Counted from the stretch's first letter, positions 38,051 through 51,599 are shown. The stretch: 64,000 nucleotides of DNA from Megascapheus bottae (GCA_024803745.1 JANJXV010000188.1:682001-746000); one strand, 5' to 3'. Notes: generated from the sequence alone by a model not told the origin. Numbers and translations are program-made.

Positions 38051-39392
38051 TGAGAAGCTTCTTATCTAAAAATTGCATGATATCATGAAACACCACTTCA
38101 ATTTCCCATAAAGAAGTGAATCAGAGCTAGCACCCCTCAGAGGGGAAATGGGTGTGTCTCATATTATTTCTTTTTTCCCACATCTTGAGGAGGCTATTAC
38201 AGGACAGTCATTTTCCTAGAAGTCCTTTTATAAAATTTCTCATGTTTCCTCATTTTCAAAAGCAAATCTATAGACCCCGGTAGACCCTGGAAACCTGGGA
38301 GTTGACTTACAAGACAGCCTAGAACAACCATTGTCTCTCCTGGCAATTCACAAGCCCTTGGGGAATGACTCTGTGAACCAAGGGGTAGGAGTCTTCTCAG
38401 CTTCCCTGATCTGCCCTTTCCTTCTGCCTTCCCAGGACTTCTAAAAGACTTGGCACAGCGTCCTGCCAAGCCATTAACTACCATATGCCTTCCACCATGA
38501 GAGTCTGTTGGAACGTGTGGACCATCCTGTGTCACCTGGCCTGGCTTGAATCCACTCGATCTCTGCTTGCTAGTTGTTCCTACACTCCCCCTGGACTATT
38601 CCTCTCTCTCCAGAAACATGTCCAATCTGGGAACCCATGGTAATAAATAGCCCCCACTTCTTTCCCTCTTCCCAGTTCTGAGTCTATCTGATTGGTCCAT
38701 TCTGGCAGCAATATGGCAGGCCCTGGTCCTGTCCCAATGTATCTGCTAGGCCCCTAGGGTAGCACTGAAGTTTTTCTCACTCCTGCCCACTAGTTCCTAT
38801 CTGATATCTCTGGACCACAGTGAGAGGCCCCAACTTCCGAATCATCCTATGGAGACACAGGGTAATTTAAGCATTCAATTAAAACAGAAAACATTTTCCC
38901 TTTGTACCAGGAGAAAAATCTTCCCCCCACACCACCAAGGACTACAGTTGATGAGAAAAGAAACAAGCCACTGGGTAACACAGCACTCTCAGAAGACAGT
39001 GAGGTAACAGAACACATCAGACACAATGCTCACTGGAATGCACAAGCAAAGTCATTCCGTATTTCTCTTCAACAATGTGAGCTTCCCATGACCAGCTAAT
39101 GTGGGCCATCTAATGTGTCAGTGTGTCAATGGCACATTAGTCTCATTCTGTCTTTCTTTGTGCTCTTCTAGTTCGCTCCAGCCACATTGTTTTATAAACT
39201 GCACATGTGCCTTTGTACTAAGTATCCATTAGCATATTGGTTAGACTTTATTGACTAGACTTCAAGCCTTACATGTGACAAAATTCTCTTTCTGGGGTAC
39301 ATTACTGAGTTTCTTTTCATATTGAATTGTGGTTATAGACTCAGTTTTGTTTTATTTTTTTCCATTAATAGAAAAAACATTTTTATCTTATT

Positions 39393-39472
39393 CAGGGTTT
39401 TGTGTCTTTTGAACTCAGGGACTCATGCTTGTTAGGCAAGCACTCTAACACTTAGCTATGCCCCCAGCACTT
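39393..39472 (-). mobile_element. ID-like SINE fragment
   Basis: TTTTGAACTCAGGGACTCAT then GTTAGGCAAGCACTCTAACA, a reverse tRNA-like monomer ending in a pyrimidine-poor CCCCCAGC. Confidence 0.55.
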
Positions 39473-39554
39473 ATTTGCTTTAGTTATTTTCCTAGCAGAA
39501 TCTTATATTTTTGCCCAGAGCTAGCCTCAGGCCATGTCGATATTATTCTTCTTT

Positions 39555-39700
39555 AAATTTGTTTATTATATCCTTTAAATAGTTGCACAAAGGAATTTCA
39601 GTTCAACATGAAAATGTATAAATACAACACATTTTTTAAAGGTACACTTGTAGGTTAACCACTCTCTCTTCTCTCATGGAAGGCAATATGACACTATCTT
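39555..39700 (-). mobile_element. Older L1-type 3' UTR fragment
   Basis: AATAGTTGCACAAAGGAATT followed by CAGTTCAACATG, the same reverse motif as at 18540 and 46310. Confidence 0.4.
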
Positions 39701-40019
39701 AGATTTCCATTATTATCCAGATACTAGTTTCCTATAGCTGTAATAACAAATTATCACAAAATAAATAGTTGAGAATAAAAAAACTGCATTGTACTTATAA
39801 ACTGATTTATTGAATGGTAGCCCTTTATAAAAATTATATAAAGATAATGAAATATATTAACAGTATGAACTTATACAAGCCAATTTCATGTGTTGTTAAT
39901 TTAATTGTCAACAATTAAACCTTGCTTCTCCTGTCAGAAAATGAATAAAAAAGAACTGAAAGATAAGACTAGGCCTTGAATATAGTCATAGGCAAATATT
40001 CAGCCTACCACACATAAAT

Positions 40020-41270
40020 TTTTTTAAAAATATGTATATGGTCTGTCATTTTTCTGTAAATACATTTCAGGTTTTATTTGTCTTTGGTTTCCTACAGTGT
40101 CATTCTGTGATGTGGCTAGATGTGAACTTTTTGTCATCTTCTTGATCCTTAGTCTTGCTACATCTGGTTTGTTTTCTTCTTATAAATCATAATGTCCTTT
40201 AATATTCTTTCTACTTCACTTTCTCCTACTTGCTTTTAGAAATTTAGTCAAAAATATGCTAAATATTGTTACTTATCTTCCATGTGTCTTAATCTCTCAT
40301 GTTTTTGTTTCTGTGGTTATAGTCTAAATAATGCCTTCGTATTTTCCATGTTTTTCTCTGTAGGTCCACTCTGATGTGTAATGTCTCCTTGTAAGGTTTT
40401 TAACTTACTAGGATTTGTGACTTCCCTGTGTTTGGTTTAGCTAGCCTCAATTCTGCTTTTTATTTTTCAAGGCACATACACCACTATTTTTAAGACATAT
40501 ATAAGTACATTTCTTTCATAGTGTAAGTCAGAGATTATGCCTCTCTCTTTATCTCTTTCTCGGTCTCATTGTTCTTATAACTTCTCTAAGAATTCTAAGT
40601 CTAGCTGCCATTCACATTATTTCAGAAACTGTTTGCTTGCAATCTACTTCCTCCTCACTGCCCATCTAAACCACTGTAAATTAAGCTCTCCTTTGAGTTC
40701 CCTTAGACCCCACAAACAACATAAACTTGGGGCACAAACCTGCATGAATCATCAGTTTTTAAGAAAATGTCCCTTCCGTGCAACTCTGAAGTGAAAATGG
40801 GAAATTTCCCTTGCATTTGTTTCTCATTAATTCTTAGAGTGAGGATATGTTACCAGAGCTAGGGAGAAGTCTGACACTGGGCTCTACACAAGGTGGTTCT
40901 TTGACTTGATCTTCTATGTCCTGTTTCCCACCCAACTCGAAGAACAAAAACAGCTTGGCCAAGACATTCAGGACAAACATTAAATTTGAAGCTCACATAT
41001 TGCCAAGAGTTTCCATTTTCTTTCTATGTTGTGTCTCTATGGTTCTTACTCTTGACAGCTGCTATTTGATTTTTCTTAAATATACCATTTTCAGCTATTT
41101 TAGTGCTTTTTTCCCCCATTTGGGAGTGTCATTCAAGCTAATTACTCTTCCATCGCAACGTACTACTAAACCTTTTATATGTATTTCAGATTCTTTAGTT
41201 CATGATCCTAATTCTTTTTCTGGAACACACACCTGTGCCCCAAATTGCTCCCCATATGTCTTGGCTGTAT
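40020..41270 (-). mobile_element. Possible very old L1-derived block
   Basis: AT-rich sequence with phrases such as GTCTTTGGTTTCCTACAGTG and ACTAAACCTTTTATATGTAT that resemble reverse L1M-type 3' regions. Highly diverged, and only a tentative call. Confidence 0.3.
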
Positions 41271-42591
41271 GACTGGTTAAATCCCAGCTATTATGCTATA
41301 ATTTATACTTGTAACATTTGACTGCCTTTCCCTAAGTTCACTGTCATCAATATTAGAAAAAGCACTATTTATAAGGAACTCGGAAGACATTTGAACAATT
41401 TCCTCCATTTGACCAAATCGTAATTGGATTCTTGTGTCATCTACCCTGGTAGATGCAAGAGGACAAGCTCTCTGTAGGTTCCATCTGACTTCCTTTGAAG
41501 AAATATTGTCATGAATTGAGACTACCCTTACCTCCTATAATCTTACAGTTTACACCATAAATCTTTTTTCTTCTACACCACTCACTCAAGAAATTAGCCC
41601 TGAAGGTCAATGGATTATCATTAGAAAAAGTTAAAATTGAGTATCTAGAACACTTAACTGATGACAGAATCTGGATAAAGAGGCAGTAAAACACTGCTGG
41701 ATATGTCTCTATTTTCAGTGGGAAACAATACATATTTGTGATTTGTTATGATTGTTTAACAATGGAATAAGTACAGAAGGAAGTACAGAAATACAGAGGG
41801 CTATGGTCTCAAGTTAACATCACATTCTTCCTACCCATTATCAGAAAGAAATAGGGGGAACAGACTCTTTTGTGCCTTGTAGCATACTTATAGGAAAAAT
41901 GGCTATGAGTACAATAAAATGTGAGAAATTGCTTCGTGCACTGAATAATAAAAATACTATCTCCAGTTCTCTACTGAGAATGTATACTGAAGCTTAGAAA
42001 AATATGTATCTTGAGTCAAATAAATTATTAGGAAACCTCTACAAATCTCTACTTTACTCTCGAAGGGTTAAGGCCAAAGAAAAGTTAGAAGAATTCTAAA
42101 GAAAAGCCAAATCGCCCATTCTCCCAGAAGGCACATACTTAATTTACTGATTGAAAGCAAAATTGTCCTTTTTGTAGAGCATGCTAAGGAAGAGAATGAG
42201 ATTTGATTGCTTCTGTTCAGAGGAAATGTGTGTCTTCAGCCAGGGCCCATGGTTGACTTCACAGGGGTTCACCATTTCAAAAAATGAGATGAATATGAGT
42301 GTGTGCGCATTTTCATGTGGAGAAAACCCATAGGCTGCATTGACTTTTCAAAAAATCTTTCAGCCTCCCCCTGAAAGTAGATGAGCAATTGATAAGGAGG
42401 CTACGAATGGTTTTTAAAGTGCCCCTTCTTTTCTAACTGGAAGAAAAATGAAAATGATACTAACATAACTTGGGAGACATAGGACTTCTGCATCTGTCAA
42501 ACTAAGAGTCTGATGGATTGGACTTGTTCTTCTCTATCCTATTTCCTACACACTATAACAACAGAAACTAAAGATTGTTTGCTCCTTTCTT

Positions 42592-42798
42592 ACTCCCACT
42601 CAGTCTAGGAGGCTGAGATTTGAGGATCACAGTTTCAAGCCATCTTGGGCAGGAAAGTCTGTGAAACCTCAGCTCCAGTTAAGCACCACAAAAGCCAGAA
42701 GTTGGATGGTGGCCTCAAGTGGTAGAGCACTAGCCTTGAGCAAAAATGATCAGTGACAGTGTCCAGACCCTGAGTTCAAACCACACGACCAGCAGAAA
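42592..42798 (+). mobile_element. B1-like/Geo SINE
   Basis: AGGAGGCTGAGATTTGAGGA, then GGCCTCAAGTGGTAGAGCAC, ending CAAACCACACGACCAGC. The first 30 bases of the head are missing. Confidence 0.83.
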
Positions 42799-42999
42799 GA
42801 AAGAGAACAAGAAAGCAAAAGAATTTGTAAAATAGTCTAATATGCAGCTGTAAGTAAATGACTAAGTTAATGAGATGACATCATTCTATGTATGAATGTA
42901 GGTAACTGAGTAAAGAAAAAAAGAAAAAAGAAGGATGATACAAAATAAGATACACTTATAGTAGAGGTATGTAATAGCATAAAAAATGCTTAGGTATGG

Positions 43000-43125
43000 C
43001 CAGGTGTGATTGGCTCATAACTGTAATCGCAGCCACCCACAAGGTTCAGATCAGAAAACTATGACTCAAAACCAGCAGGAAGTCCACAAGATTCTTATAT
43101 CCTATTAGCTACCAAAACATTAAAA
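43000..43125 (+). mobile_element. 7SL-like SINE left half only
   Basis: GGCCAGGTGTGATTGGCTCA then AACTGTAATCGCAGCC, stopping at TAGCTACCAAAAC without a Geo half. Confidence 0.65.
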
Positions 43126-44869
43126 TAAAAATAAAGTGTGATGCACATACAGCTGCTTTGCCAATTGGTAAACAGAAAGAAAGAACCTTTTTTTTCTGCT
43201 TTCCTGACCGGATTTCCCCTTCCTCTTCTACATTGTCCTAACACATCTGCACTTTCCCCCACAATCAGCGTCTTGGAGGTGGGAGGTGACTGCTCCTCTC
43301 CATAGCAGGAAGGCATCCTATGGGTTCTGGTCCCAATTACATGTCAGAACAGAGTTTGGAGAGTTGTAAATGAGCATCACAATCCCATTTCTGAGTGAAG
43401 AGATGGGAAGAGATTTTCCTTAGTGAGTTCTGAAAGGGTTTATGCAATTCAAAGAAGACCTGGAGGGGTCCATACCTTCCTGACTGGATATTTGTGTCCC
43501 AGGCAAACTCTACCTGAGAGCAGACACATCACACTGAGAGCACTGGGTGGGGGTTGAGGGAGGCTGAGGATTTGCTGACTCTCCTCTTCCTGCCTGACAC
43601 CTCATTGGATTCTCTTTGGTGATAATGATTCTGGGGTTTGCTAAGCAGGCATTCTACCACTTGTACCATTCCCCAAACCTTCAAAGTATAGCCAAGCTTA
43701 TCTTTACATGGTGACCATTTTGCCTTACCAGGACCAGTCCAAAAGCCCTGAAACTACCTCTGTGATAATACATTCTCAGACCATTCAAGAAAGCTTGGTT
43801 TAGGTTTCTCTGACAGTCTAATTAAAAAAAACAAAACAGAATAATAAGGAGTCCAATATGACATGTAATGCAGTATAGCACAAAGTTCCATTGTATTTTA
43901 AATTTTTAAAAGTTGATATTTCAACCAGAGCAATATTTGAATGGCAATTGTGTGGGAGTGCCTTCTATCATCTGACCTTTTAAGCATCTTAGAAGCATTT
44001 TATTGAACATAGATTGAATCACGGCAGGAATCTCATGTTAAGTCAGGCAGAGCAACAAAGAGGATAAATTTTTATGACAAGAAATGTTCAGAATGGCAAT
44101 TAAAACACTAAGGATCTCATTTTTCTAAATATACATCTTGACGAAGTGGATATTACCCTCATACACAAACACATTTTTGTCTAATTTTAAGACTTCAGTA
44201 AAATTTCAGAACCACCCCATATCAGGGAGAAATGTTATTAAATATTTAAATGGATCTCTAAACTTATATAGGGCTATGCAATCACACTGTTAGTCATTTC
44301 TTTTTATTCCTTAGAAAGACCAAAATCTATCAAACATCTGTGTGATACTAGCATTATTCCATCTCTGGAGAAATAATAAAGTTTATTCCCCTTTAAAAAA
44401 ATCTATGGTGTCAGTAATCTAAAGTTAATGATAGTAGAGAAATTTCATAGACAAGACTGGCTTGGAAAACATGGAGAAAATAGAAGCAGGATTCAATAAA
44501 GTTGTGATGAAAGAATTACTCCCAGACAAGTCAACAGAATTTGGGGAGTGTCTGCTGCATTCATAGCATATCAGGGTACACAGATCAAGGTGAACCAAAG
44601 TTCCAGGGAGATATGAAAGGAAGGGAGGGTGGTAGGACACCCTCAAAGCTTGGTTCTGCTTACCTTTCTGGGGCAGAAGATGACACGATAGTTCTGCTCA
44701 GAGACATACCCTGTCTCCCTATTTGTTTCAGAAAACCTCACTGACTGCTGCTGAGTCTCCCTTTTGATGTAAGCTATAGAAAACTGCAGAGAGATCATCC
44801 TTATTTATCCAAGTGTGATCCGTGACACAGGAAGAGTCAACAATATAGTTATAATACTCTTTGTGAACA

Positions 44870-45035
44870 TATGTGAACATATGTAAACATGGAACTAGGA
44901 AATGGGAAAGGAGGAGTCCTGTTGGGATAAATGAGAGGGAGAATGATCGAAGAAGTGACACTGATAGAGATGCATTGTAATAAGAAACTGATGCAATGAA
45001 CTGAAACTCCTTTGTCCATTTACTTAATAATAATA
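44870..45035 (+). mobile_element. Older L1-type 3' UTR fragment
   Basis: ACTGATAGAGATGCATTGTA then CAATGAACTGAAACTCCTTT and a TAATAATAATAA end, matching 54585-54970. Confidence 0.5.
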
Positions 45036-45037
45036 AG

Positions 45038-45275
45038 CCAGGAGGAGGTTGTCCATGCCAATAACTACTCCTGTTCAGGAGGCTGAGTTCTGAGGTATAG
45101 ATTCGAAACCAGCCCATGTAGAAAAGCTCTTGAATCTCTTCTCTCCAGTTGACCAGCAAAAATTCTGAAAGTAAACTGTGGCTCAAGTAGTAGAGCACCA
45201 GCACTGAGCAAAAGAGGTAAGTAAAAGAGCATGAGGCCATGAGTTCCAATCTCAGGATCAGCACACATACACACA
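45038..45275 (+). mobile_element. B1-like/Geo SINE
   Basis: GTCCATGCCAATAACTACTC head and TGTGGCTCAAGTAGTAGAGC right half, ending ATCTCAGGATCAGCAC before CA and CAT units. Confidence 0.85.
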
Positions 45276-45330
45276 CATCATCATAATCATCATCATCATC
45301 TTCATCATCATCATCATCATCACCATCTTC
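45276..45330. repeat. (CAT)n microsatellite between two SINEs
   Basis: About 17 CAT units with CTT and ACC interruptions, at the tail of the SINE to the left. Confidence 0.94.
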
Positions 45331-45346
45331 TTCCTATAGGTGTGAA

Positions 45347-45571
45347 CTAGGCCCTGATGGCTCACACCTATATTCCCAGCTACTGAGCAGGGTAACGTTT
45401 GTAGATCTTGTTTCAAAGCCAACCTGGGCGGGAAAGTCCATGAGACTCATCTCTAATTAAACACCAAAAAGCTGAGTGTGGAATTGTAGCTCAAGTAGTA
45501 GAATGCTAACATTGAGCACAAAACCTTAGGACAACATCCAGGCTCTGAGTTTAAGCCCCAGGATTGGCACA
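45347..45571 (+). mobile_element. B1-like/Geo SINE
   Basis: CTGATGGCTCACACCTATAT head, TGTAGCTCAAGTAGTAGAAT right half, ending AAGCCCCAGGATTGGCAC. Same orientation as its neighbour 70 bases to the left. Confidence 0.87.
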
Positions 45572-46309
45572 GTCCATGAGCTAACCACAGCAGAAACATC
45601 TTGAAACTTGTTAAAAATGCAGAGTCTCTGGTCCCACCCAGGCCCAGCATATCAGAATCAGCATTTTCAAAAGATCTCCCTGTGATGTCCAGAGAATCCC
45701 ACCTTCGGATATTAGACCTTGACTCAGTGTATCACTGATTAGATAGATCTGGGGTCCAGTCCTGGCTATATAACTTAGGCAGGGCATGTAATGTCTTTGT
45801 GTGTAATCTAAACGAGATACAACTACTTCCAAGAGTTTTCCAGAACAGTCCATGAGTGGAATTCATGTGACTCACACAAGTGAGTACACTTCATCTTTCC
45901 AACCCCAAAGCTAAAGCTCATTCTATAACCTTTGCAAGCCAGCACAGGCATGCCTCTACCTAGCCTCCCCTTGGGAAGGGACATTCGCCTACACATCTGT
46001 CCGACTCATTCCTGATGCGTCGCCCTGAACTAGTAAGTAAGCCCTTTTCAGCCCACTGTCTTCTTCACCAAGCTTGTCTTCTCCTCCTTACCCCCAAGAG
46101 ATCCTGCCAAGACAATACACCAGGGCTCAACCACCCAGTCATTAAATAAACACTTCTATGGCTTTATTTGTGCAAATGACACACGTGGCTTCTGCTCACA
46201 GTCCAGTCAGTATGCTGCCTGCCGCTCTACTGTGGATTTTCCAAGACAGAGGTGGCAAAGTTCTGACCACACAGCATCTCCTTCAACTCAGCAAGTGTCT
46301 TTGTTAAAT

Positions 46310-46965
46310 ATACTGTTTTATTTTCTTTAATTAGTTGAACAAAGGCATTGCCATTCAACGGGGCATTTATGAATGCAGTGCAACTTGATCGATGTGGTCC
46401 TTTTTCACATTCTCACCACCCCTCCCTCAACCCCTTCCTCACTTTTCCTAATTTCAAGGCTATATATTGAGGTTTTTTCCCATTTAACAAAGCATTTTAT
46501 GTATTCAATGCATTTTGACCCATGTCAGCCCCTTGGCACCTTCACTGTTCTCCTTATTTTTCTCAGTTCTCTGACTTATGCAATGCATTCTTGCCTGCAT
46601 CCTACTCAGTGCTCACATTCACTCTTATACTCCTCTCCTCTTGCTGCTGCACCTTCCCCCAACAAGTTCTCATCTTCTAATACTCATTTTGTTAGGCTTC
46701 GACTTAGGCTTCCTAAAGAATTATTCTTGTGTTCTCCATAGAATCTATTATATTTCTGTTAATTCATGTATAACTGCTTAAGTGCCACCTAGTGTATTTA
46801 CTTCTAGATTTATAGCCATTTGCTAGTTTCTCTCATGAGAGAAACCATGCCACCTGTGCTTCCCTGGGTCTGGATTACTTCACTTAACAGAATCCTTGAC
46901 AGGCTTTTCCATTTCTTTACCAATGGTTCAATGCCATTCTCTCTGAAGGATGAGTACAAGGCCGC
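46310..46965 (-). mobile_element. Older L1 3' end, reverse orientation
   Basis: It opens with TTAGTTGAACAAAGGCATTG (reverse 3' UTR). It reaches reverse ORF2-end/UTR sequence at about 46860-46960 (TGGATTACTTCACTTAACAG then CTTTTCCATTTCTTTACCAA). A second copy-like start at 46465 suggests two overlapping fragments. Confidence 0.55.
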
Positions 46966-47450
46966 TGTCAGGACAGCAGGTTTTCCTGAATGGATCTGGT
47001 CCGTTCAGCTAACCTTATTTCCTCAAGACCAATGCCTGGGTTTGGTAGGATGGATGTCATCCAGGTCATCTGCTCATTTCTGGAAAATCCTCCCTTAGTT
47101 TTTTTTCTGCTTACCAAAAGACTATTGTCCTAGCCAGAGGAGTCCAAGTAGCATTCCTCAAACATATACATTTTCAGTGAATCTTTTATTCTGCTTTATT
47201 GAATTGAGTTTCTCTTTTATTCTATTCTATTTGATCATGAGCACTAGGTGGGTCATCCCTTTTTCAATAAATGCAGGAACCCACCTCTGTCCCCAGTATT
47301 TACTGGCAACAGCCCATGAAATTCCTCTGGCTGGCTGGTTAGTGGTGGATTATGGGTAGAACTGGATCGAGGTGTCTATATATTCTCCTCATCCCTTTTC
47401 TGACCTTTCTCTCTTGTCTCTTACTCTTGTGTTCTTTCATTATTGTTACT

Positions 47451-47500
47451 TCCTCTCTCTCTTTCCCTCTCCCTCTCCCTCTTCCTCTCCCTCTTTCTTC
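47451..47500. repeat. (CTCCCT)n pyrimidine repeat
   Basis: CCCTCT hexamers with TTCC interruptions. Confidence 0.9.
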
Positions 47501-48236
47501 ACTTCCTGCCTCCATCTCCTGTAGAATTCCTCCTTCTACCACCCTGACAAGCACTAAATACTTATGGCTCCATCTCACCCATCACAGCTCATACCAACAT
47601 TCCAATGAACTCTTAGCATCCAAGGTAGGTCAAAGCAATCCCCTCCGCAAAGGGGATTAGCAATTGCTAACCTTGTCCTAACTTTTTCAGCTGTGATATT
47701 CCTGAAAAATGCTCTAAGTTGCATCTGAAATGTAAACTGCTGCAGGTCTAGACCTGGGGTTTACAAAGCACAAAAATAACTCCAGGGACAGGCTAAAAAT
47801 AGTTTCACCTGGCATTTGGAGGCAGGGCAGAGCTACAGTCCCTGAAATTCAAGAGCTGGGATCACAGTCCACATAAGATGTCCAGGGAATAAAACTCTGT
47901 ATTCACGGGCTATGAAGTGGTCCTTCCTGCCACCCTCTGGCTCCAACGGAGCAATATGGCAATTAACCCAGCAACTGTGTAAGGAAACGCCTTACACTAA
48001 AATCCAAAATCCACAAGGAAATGCTAGTCCCTTACAATATACCCATACTGATTCACTTCACAAGTGTTAGGAATTCAGGACCCTCTGCACCCACAGAACT
48101 AAAAATAAACTGAAGGCCATAGTGCATTGCTTCACCCAAGCTGGAGTTAGAGTAGATCAATTCCTTATGAGCTAAGTTAATGTTTCATACTATAGTGGGT
48201 TCCTAATACTGAGTACCAAGCCTAGTTAGTGCTTAT

Positions 48237-48330
48237 GGGAGAGGAAGGGAAGGGAAGGAAAGAGCAAAGGAAAGATGAAAAGCAGGAAGAGAAGGGAGGG
48301 AATGGGAAGAGAAGAGGGAAAAAAGAAGGA
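48237..48330. repeat. Purine-rich GGAAG/GAAAG repeat
   Basis: Almost only A and G on the plus strand, with GGGAAGGGAAGG units. Confidence 0.88.
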
Positions 48331-49052
48331 ATTCTTCAAAATTATTCATACACCTCCATACAAAATAAAGCTCAAAAATTTTAATATGTAAAAAACTGTG
48401 ACCTAAGTACATCTCTCCATAACACAAAGCCAATGCTTTTCATTCCGTCATTAAAATTTTAAAAGCAAATTGGGTCCTTCAATTTGCAGCCTACTCCCCA
48501 GGCAGATATTCAAATAGAAAAAATAAATAAATATAATGCAGTGATTCCTTCGCAGCACTCATTTGCTTGCTTGTTACAAACCATTCTAATTATTTTGTTT
48601 GCAATACCTATTTGCTTTCTCAGGGGAGTATTTAATTCAGCTTCTATTTGTGTACAACTGTCCCTATCACTAAGAAAATAAGGCCTTCCGTTCCATATTA
48701 ACACTTCTTGGTTTTGCATCCCCCAAAGAACTAAAAGAAAATTATACATTTTAATTGCATTTATAATTTAAAATATTGAAATATCATTCCCACAATTTTT
48801 TTTCACAAGATGAACCAAACATAGAGCCCTAGTACAGTGTGGTCCTGAAGTTTACAGCTCCAGATTTAACACATTAAAATCCCTACATCTGAACAAGATA
48901 CAGTTGTGTTGGGAAAAATATAAAGATCTGAAAATGTAAATTCAGAAGGATATATGATGGTGGCCAAGAGCATGAGTTGCTATCTTAACCAAAACATCCA
49001 ATAAAAGGAGAATGAAGTCAACCTGAGCTTGTTGTTTAAAGAGTAGGTTTTA

Positions 49053-49245
49053 GAGCCAGGAATATGACCTAGTGGTGGAGTCTTACCTAGCATGCACAAA
49101 GCTCTAGGTTTGATTCTTTGTTACCACATACTCAGAAAATGCTGGAAGTACTGCTGTGGTTTAAGTAGTAGAGGGCTAGCCTTGAGAAAACTCAAGGACA
49201 GTGCCCAAGCAATGAGTTGAAGCCTCAGGATTGATGACAAAATAA
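49053..49245 (+). mobile_element. IDL-Geo SINE
   Basis: Left monomer ATGACCTAGTGGTGGAGTCT with B-box-like GGTTTGATTC. Right half GTGGTTTAAGTAGTAGAGGG. It sits at the left edge of the L1 at 49260, flanked by AGTAGGTTTTAG-like sequences. Confidence 0.88.
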
Positions 49246-49259
49246 GGGTAGGTTTTTAC

Positions 49260-50468
49260 AGGCCTGAGGACCAATGGATTAGGATTGAAGACCCAGAAAT
49301 GAACTCACAGATCTATCACCACCCAATATTTGCTAAGAGAGTAAAAAACACAGGATGGAAGAAACTCAACCTCTTCAACCAATAGTACTGACAGAATTGG
49401 CTATACATGTGTAGAAAACTAATGTTAGATCCTTCAGTATCACCCTGCACCAGAATCAAATCCAAATGGATCAAAACCTCATTGAAAGATCAGGTACCCT
49501 GAAAATATTACAGAAAGGGATAGCGGAAAAAATCTAGGGTTCCTGGGCAGAGTCAAAACTTTCTAAGAGCCAGAAACACAATAAATCAAAGAAAGCATGG
49601 ATAAATGGACTGCATTAAACTGCAGAGTTTCTGCATGTCAGCACATAGCTATCAAGATAAATACAAAGCCTACAGATTTGAAGACCTTTTCTAACTATAT
49701 AATACTAAAATACACGGACAGCTCAAAAAATTAAATCCCTACAAATTCTCAAAGAAACAACCCCATTAATAAGTGCACTAAAATCTTAAAGAGAGACTTA
49801 TCTGAAGAAGAAATACGAATGGCCAATAGACACATGAAGAAATGTTCAACATCTCTGGATCTAAAAGAAATGCAAATCAAAAAAACTTTGAGGTTCCACC
49901 CCTCTGCCCTTAGAATGGCCATTCTCAAGATATCTATTAATAACAGATACTGGCAGACATGTAAACAAAAGGGAATGCTATCACACTATTGATGGGAATA
50001 TAAACTTGTTCAATCACTCTGGTAAGCAGTATAAAGGCTCCTCAGAAGACTAAACATGGAACTTCCCTATGATATAGCAATCACATTCATGGGCATTTAC
50101 CCAAATGACAACCATGTTCATTGCAGTATTATTTACCAAAGCTAAGATATTAAATCAACCCAGATATCCCTCAGTGGATGAATAGATCAAGAAAATGTAG
50201 CATATATACAAAAGGGAGTACTATACTTCCTTAAGAAAGTATGGCATGTGCTGGTGGATCATGCCTATAATCCTAGCTACGCAGGAGGCTGAGGTCTGAG
50301 GATCATGGTTCAAAGCCAGCCTGGGTACAAATAGTCAAGGAGACTCCTATCTCCCTCTTATTTACCACCAGAAAATGGGAAGTGGTGCTGTGGCTAAATG
50401 TGATAGAAAACTAGCCTTGAGCGGAAGAGCTAAGGGACAGCACCCAGGCCCAGAGTTTAAGCCCCATC

Positions 50469-50506
<38 letters not shown>

Positions 50507-51160
50507 AAACCACAAAAACAAAAACAGGAAGGAAGGAAGGAAGGAAGGAAGGAAGGAAGGAAGGAAGGAAGGAAGGAAAAAAGAAAGGAAGACATGAGAG
50601 AAAGAAATTACTCTGTACATAAGGAAGGAAATGGAAAGACGGGAAAAAAATGTATTAAGTGAAGCAAGCCATATACAAAGAAACATAAGCTACGTAGTTT
50701 CCCTCATTTGTAATAACTAAAATATGTCTAGGATAGTCTTAGCAAAAAATCACAGTAGTTCAATAGCTATTGTATATGACCACATAAAATTATGCTTATT
50801 GAAATGAACTCAAAGAAACTGAAACAAAAGGTTTCTGTTAGTGTAGTTCTTTCTTTCTTTTTCTCTTTTGGTTTATTCCACATTGTCACTTATTTTTAGT
50901 TCTGTACCCTTTATCTTTTGATTTAGAGAAGGGAAAGAGCAACAGAAATGATAGGAGAAAGGGTCAATCAATGAAGCAATGATGCACACCAGACATTATG
51001 TTGGAAATGAACTTTACAACTTGTGGGAGAGGGGATTCAGATGGGGCGGGGAGTGGGAGGAAATGAAGGAGGGGATTACCCTCTTCAAAAAGAAATGCAC
51101 TCATTACCTTACTTTTATAACTGTAACCCCTCTGTACCTCACATTTACAATACTTTTTTT
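49260..51160 (+). mobile_element. 5'-truncated L1, split by a SINE
   Basis: About 1.55 kb of L1 excluding the insert: decayed ORF2 (AACCCCATTAATAAGTGC and AAATGCAAATCAAAAAAACT), the ORF2 end, and a 3' UTR ending AACTGTAACCCCTCTGTACC and a T-rich/A-rich tail. Stop codons interrupt ORF2. GAATAGGTTTTAG-like sequences flank it (49246 and 51165). Confidence 0.85.
50245..50600 (+). mobile_element. B1-like/Geo SINE with (CAA)n(GGAA)n tail, inside L1
   Basis: GCTACGCAGGAGGCTGAGGT head, right half starting GCTGTGGCTAAATGTG, then about 14 CAA units (50467-50510) and 13 GGAA units (50527-50578). L1 sequence resumes near 50615. Confidence 0.88.
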
Positions 51161-51599
51161 TAAAGAATAGGTTTTAGCACAGAAAGGGGAACCCATGAGG
51201 TTCCATAAGTTGAACAGAGAGTCTGAAGTTTGAAGAGTCCAGAGTAGTTATGATTCATAGGCTCAGGAATCATGCAAGAGAGATAAAAAAGATCCTCCAG
51301 AAATCTGCATTAAGTTGTCTTTGAATCCCTGACAGAGTGTTAAATGATTAATGCCTGTGCACAAAGAAGCTACTTCAGTCCAGGAAAAGTATCACCTGAA
51401 AGAAGCGGGTATAGCAAATCACAGGAAAAGATCAAATTAGCAACAATCTAACAAGATCTGCATGCCAAACAAGATTTTAAAATCAGTCTTATAAAAGCAA
51501 AATATTTCAAAGTAACCTAGGTACACAGAGTTAAAGAAAAAAAAATGAACCAATGACCCAATTACATAGAATTACAATGTCTAGCATATACTCAAAAAT

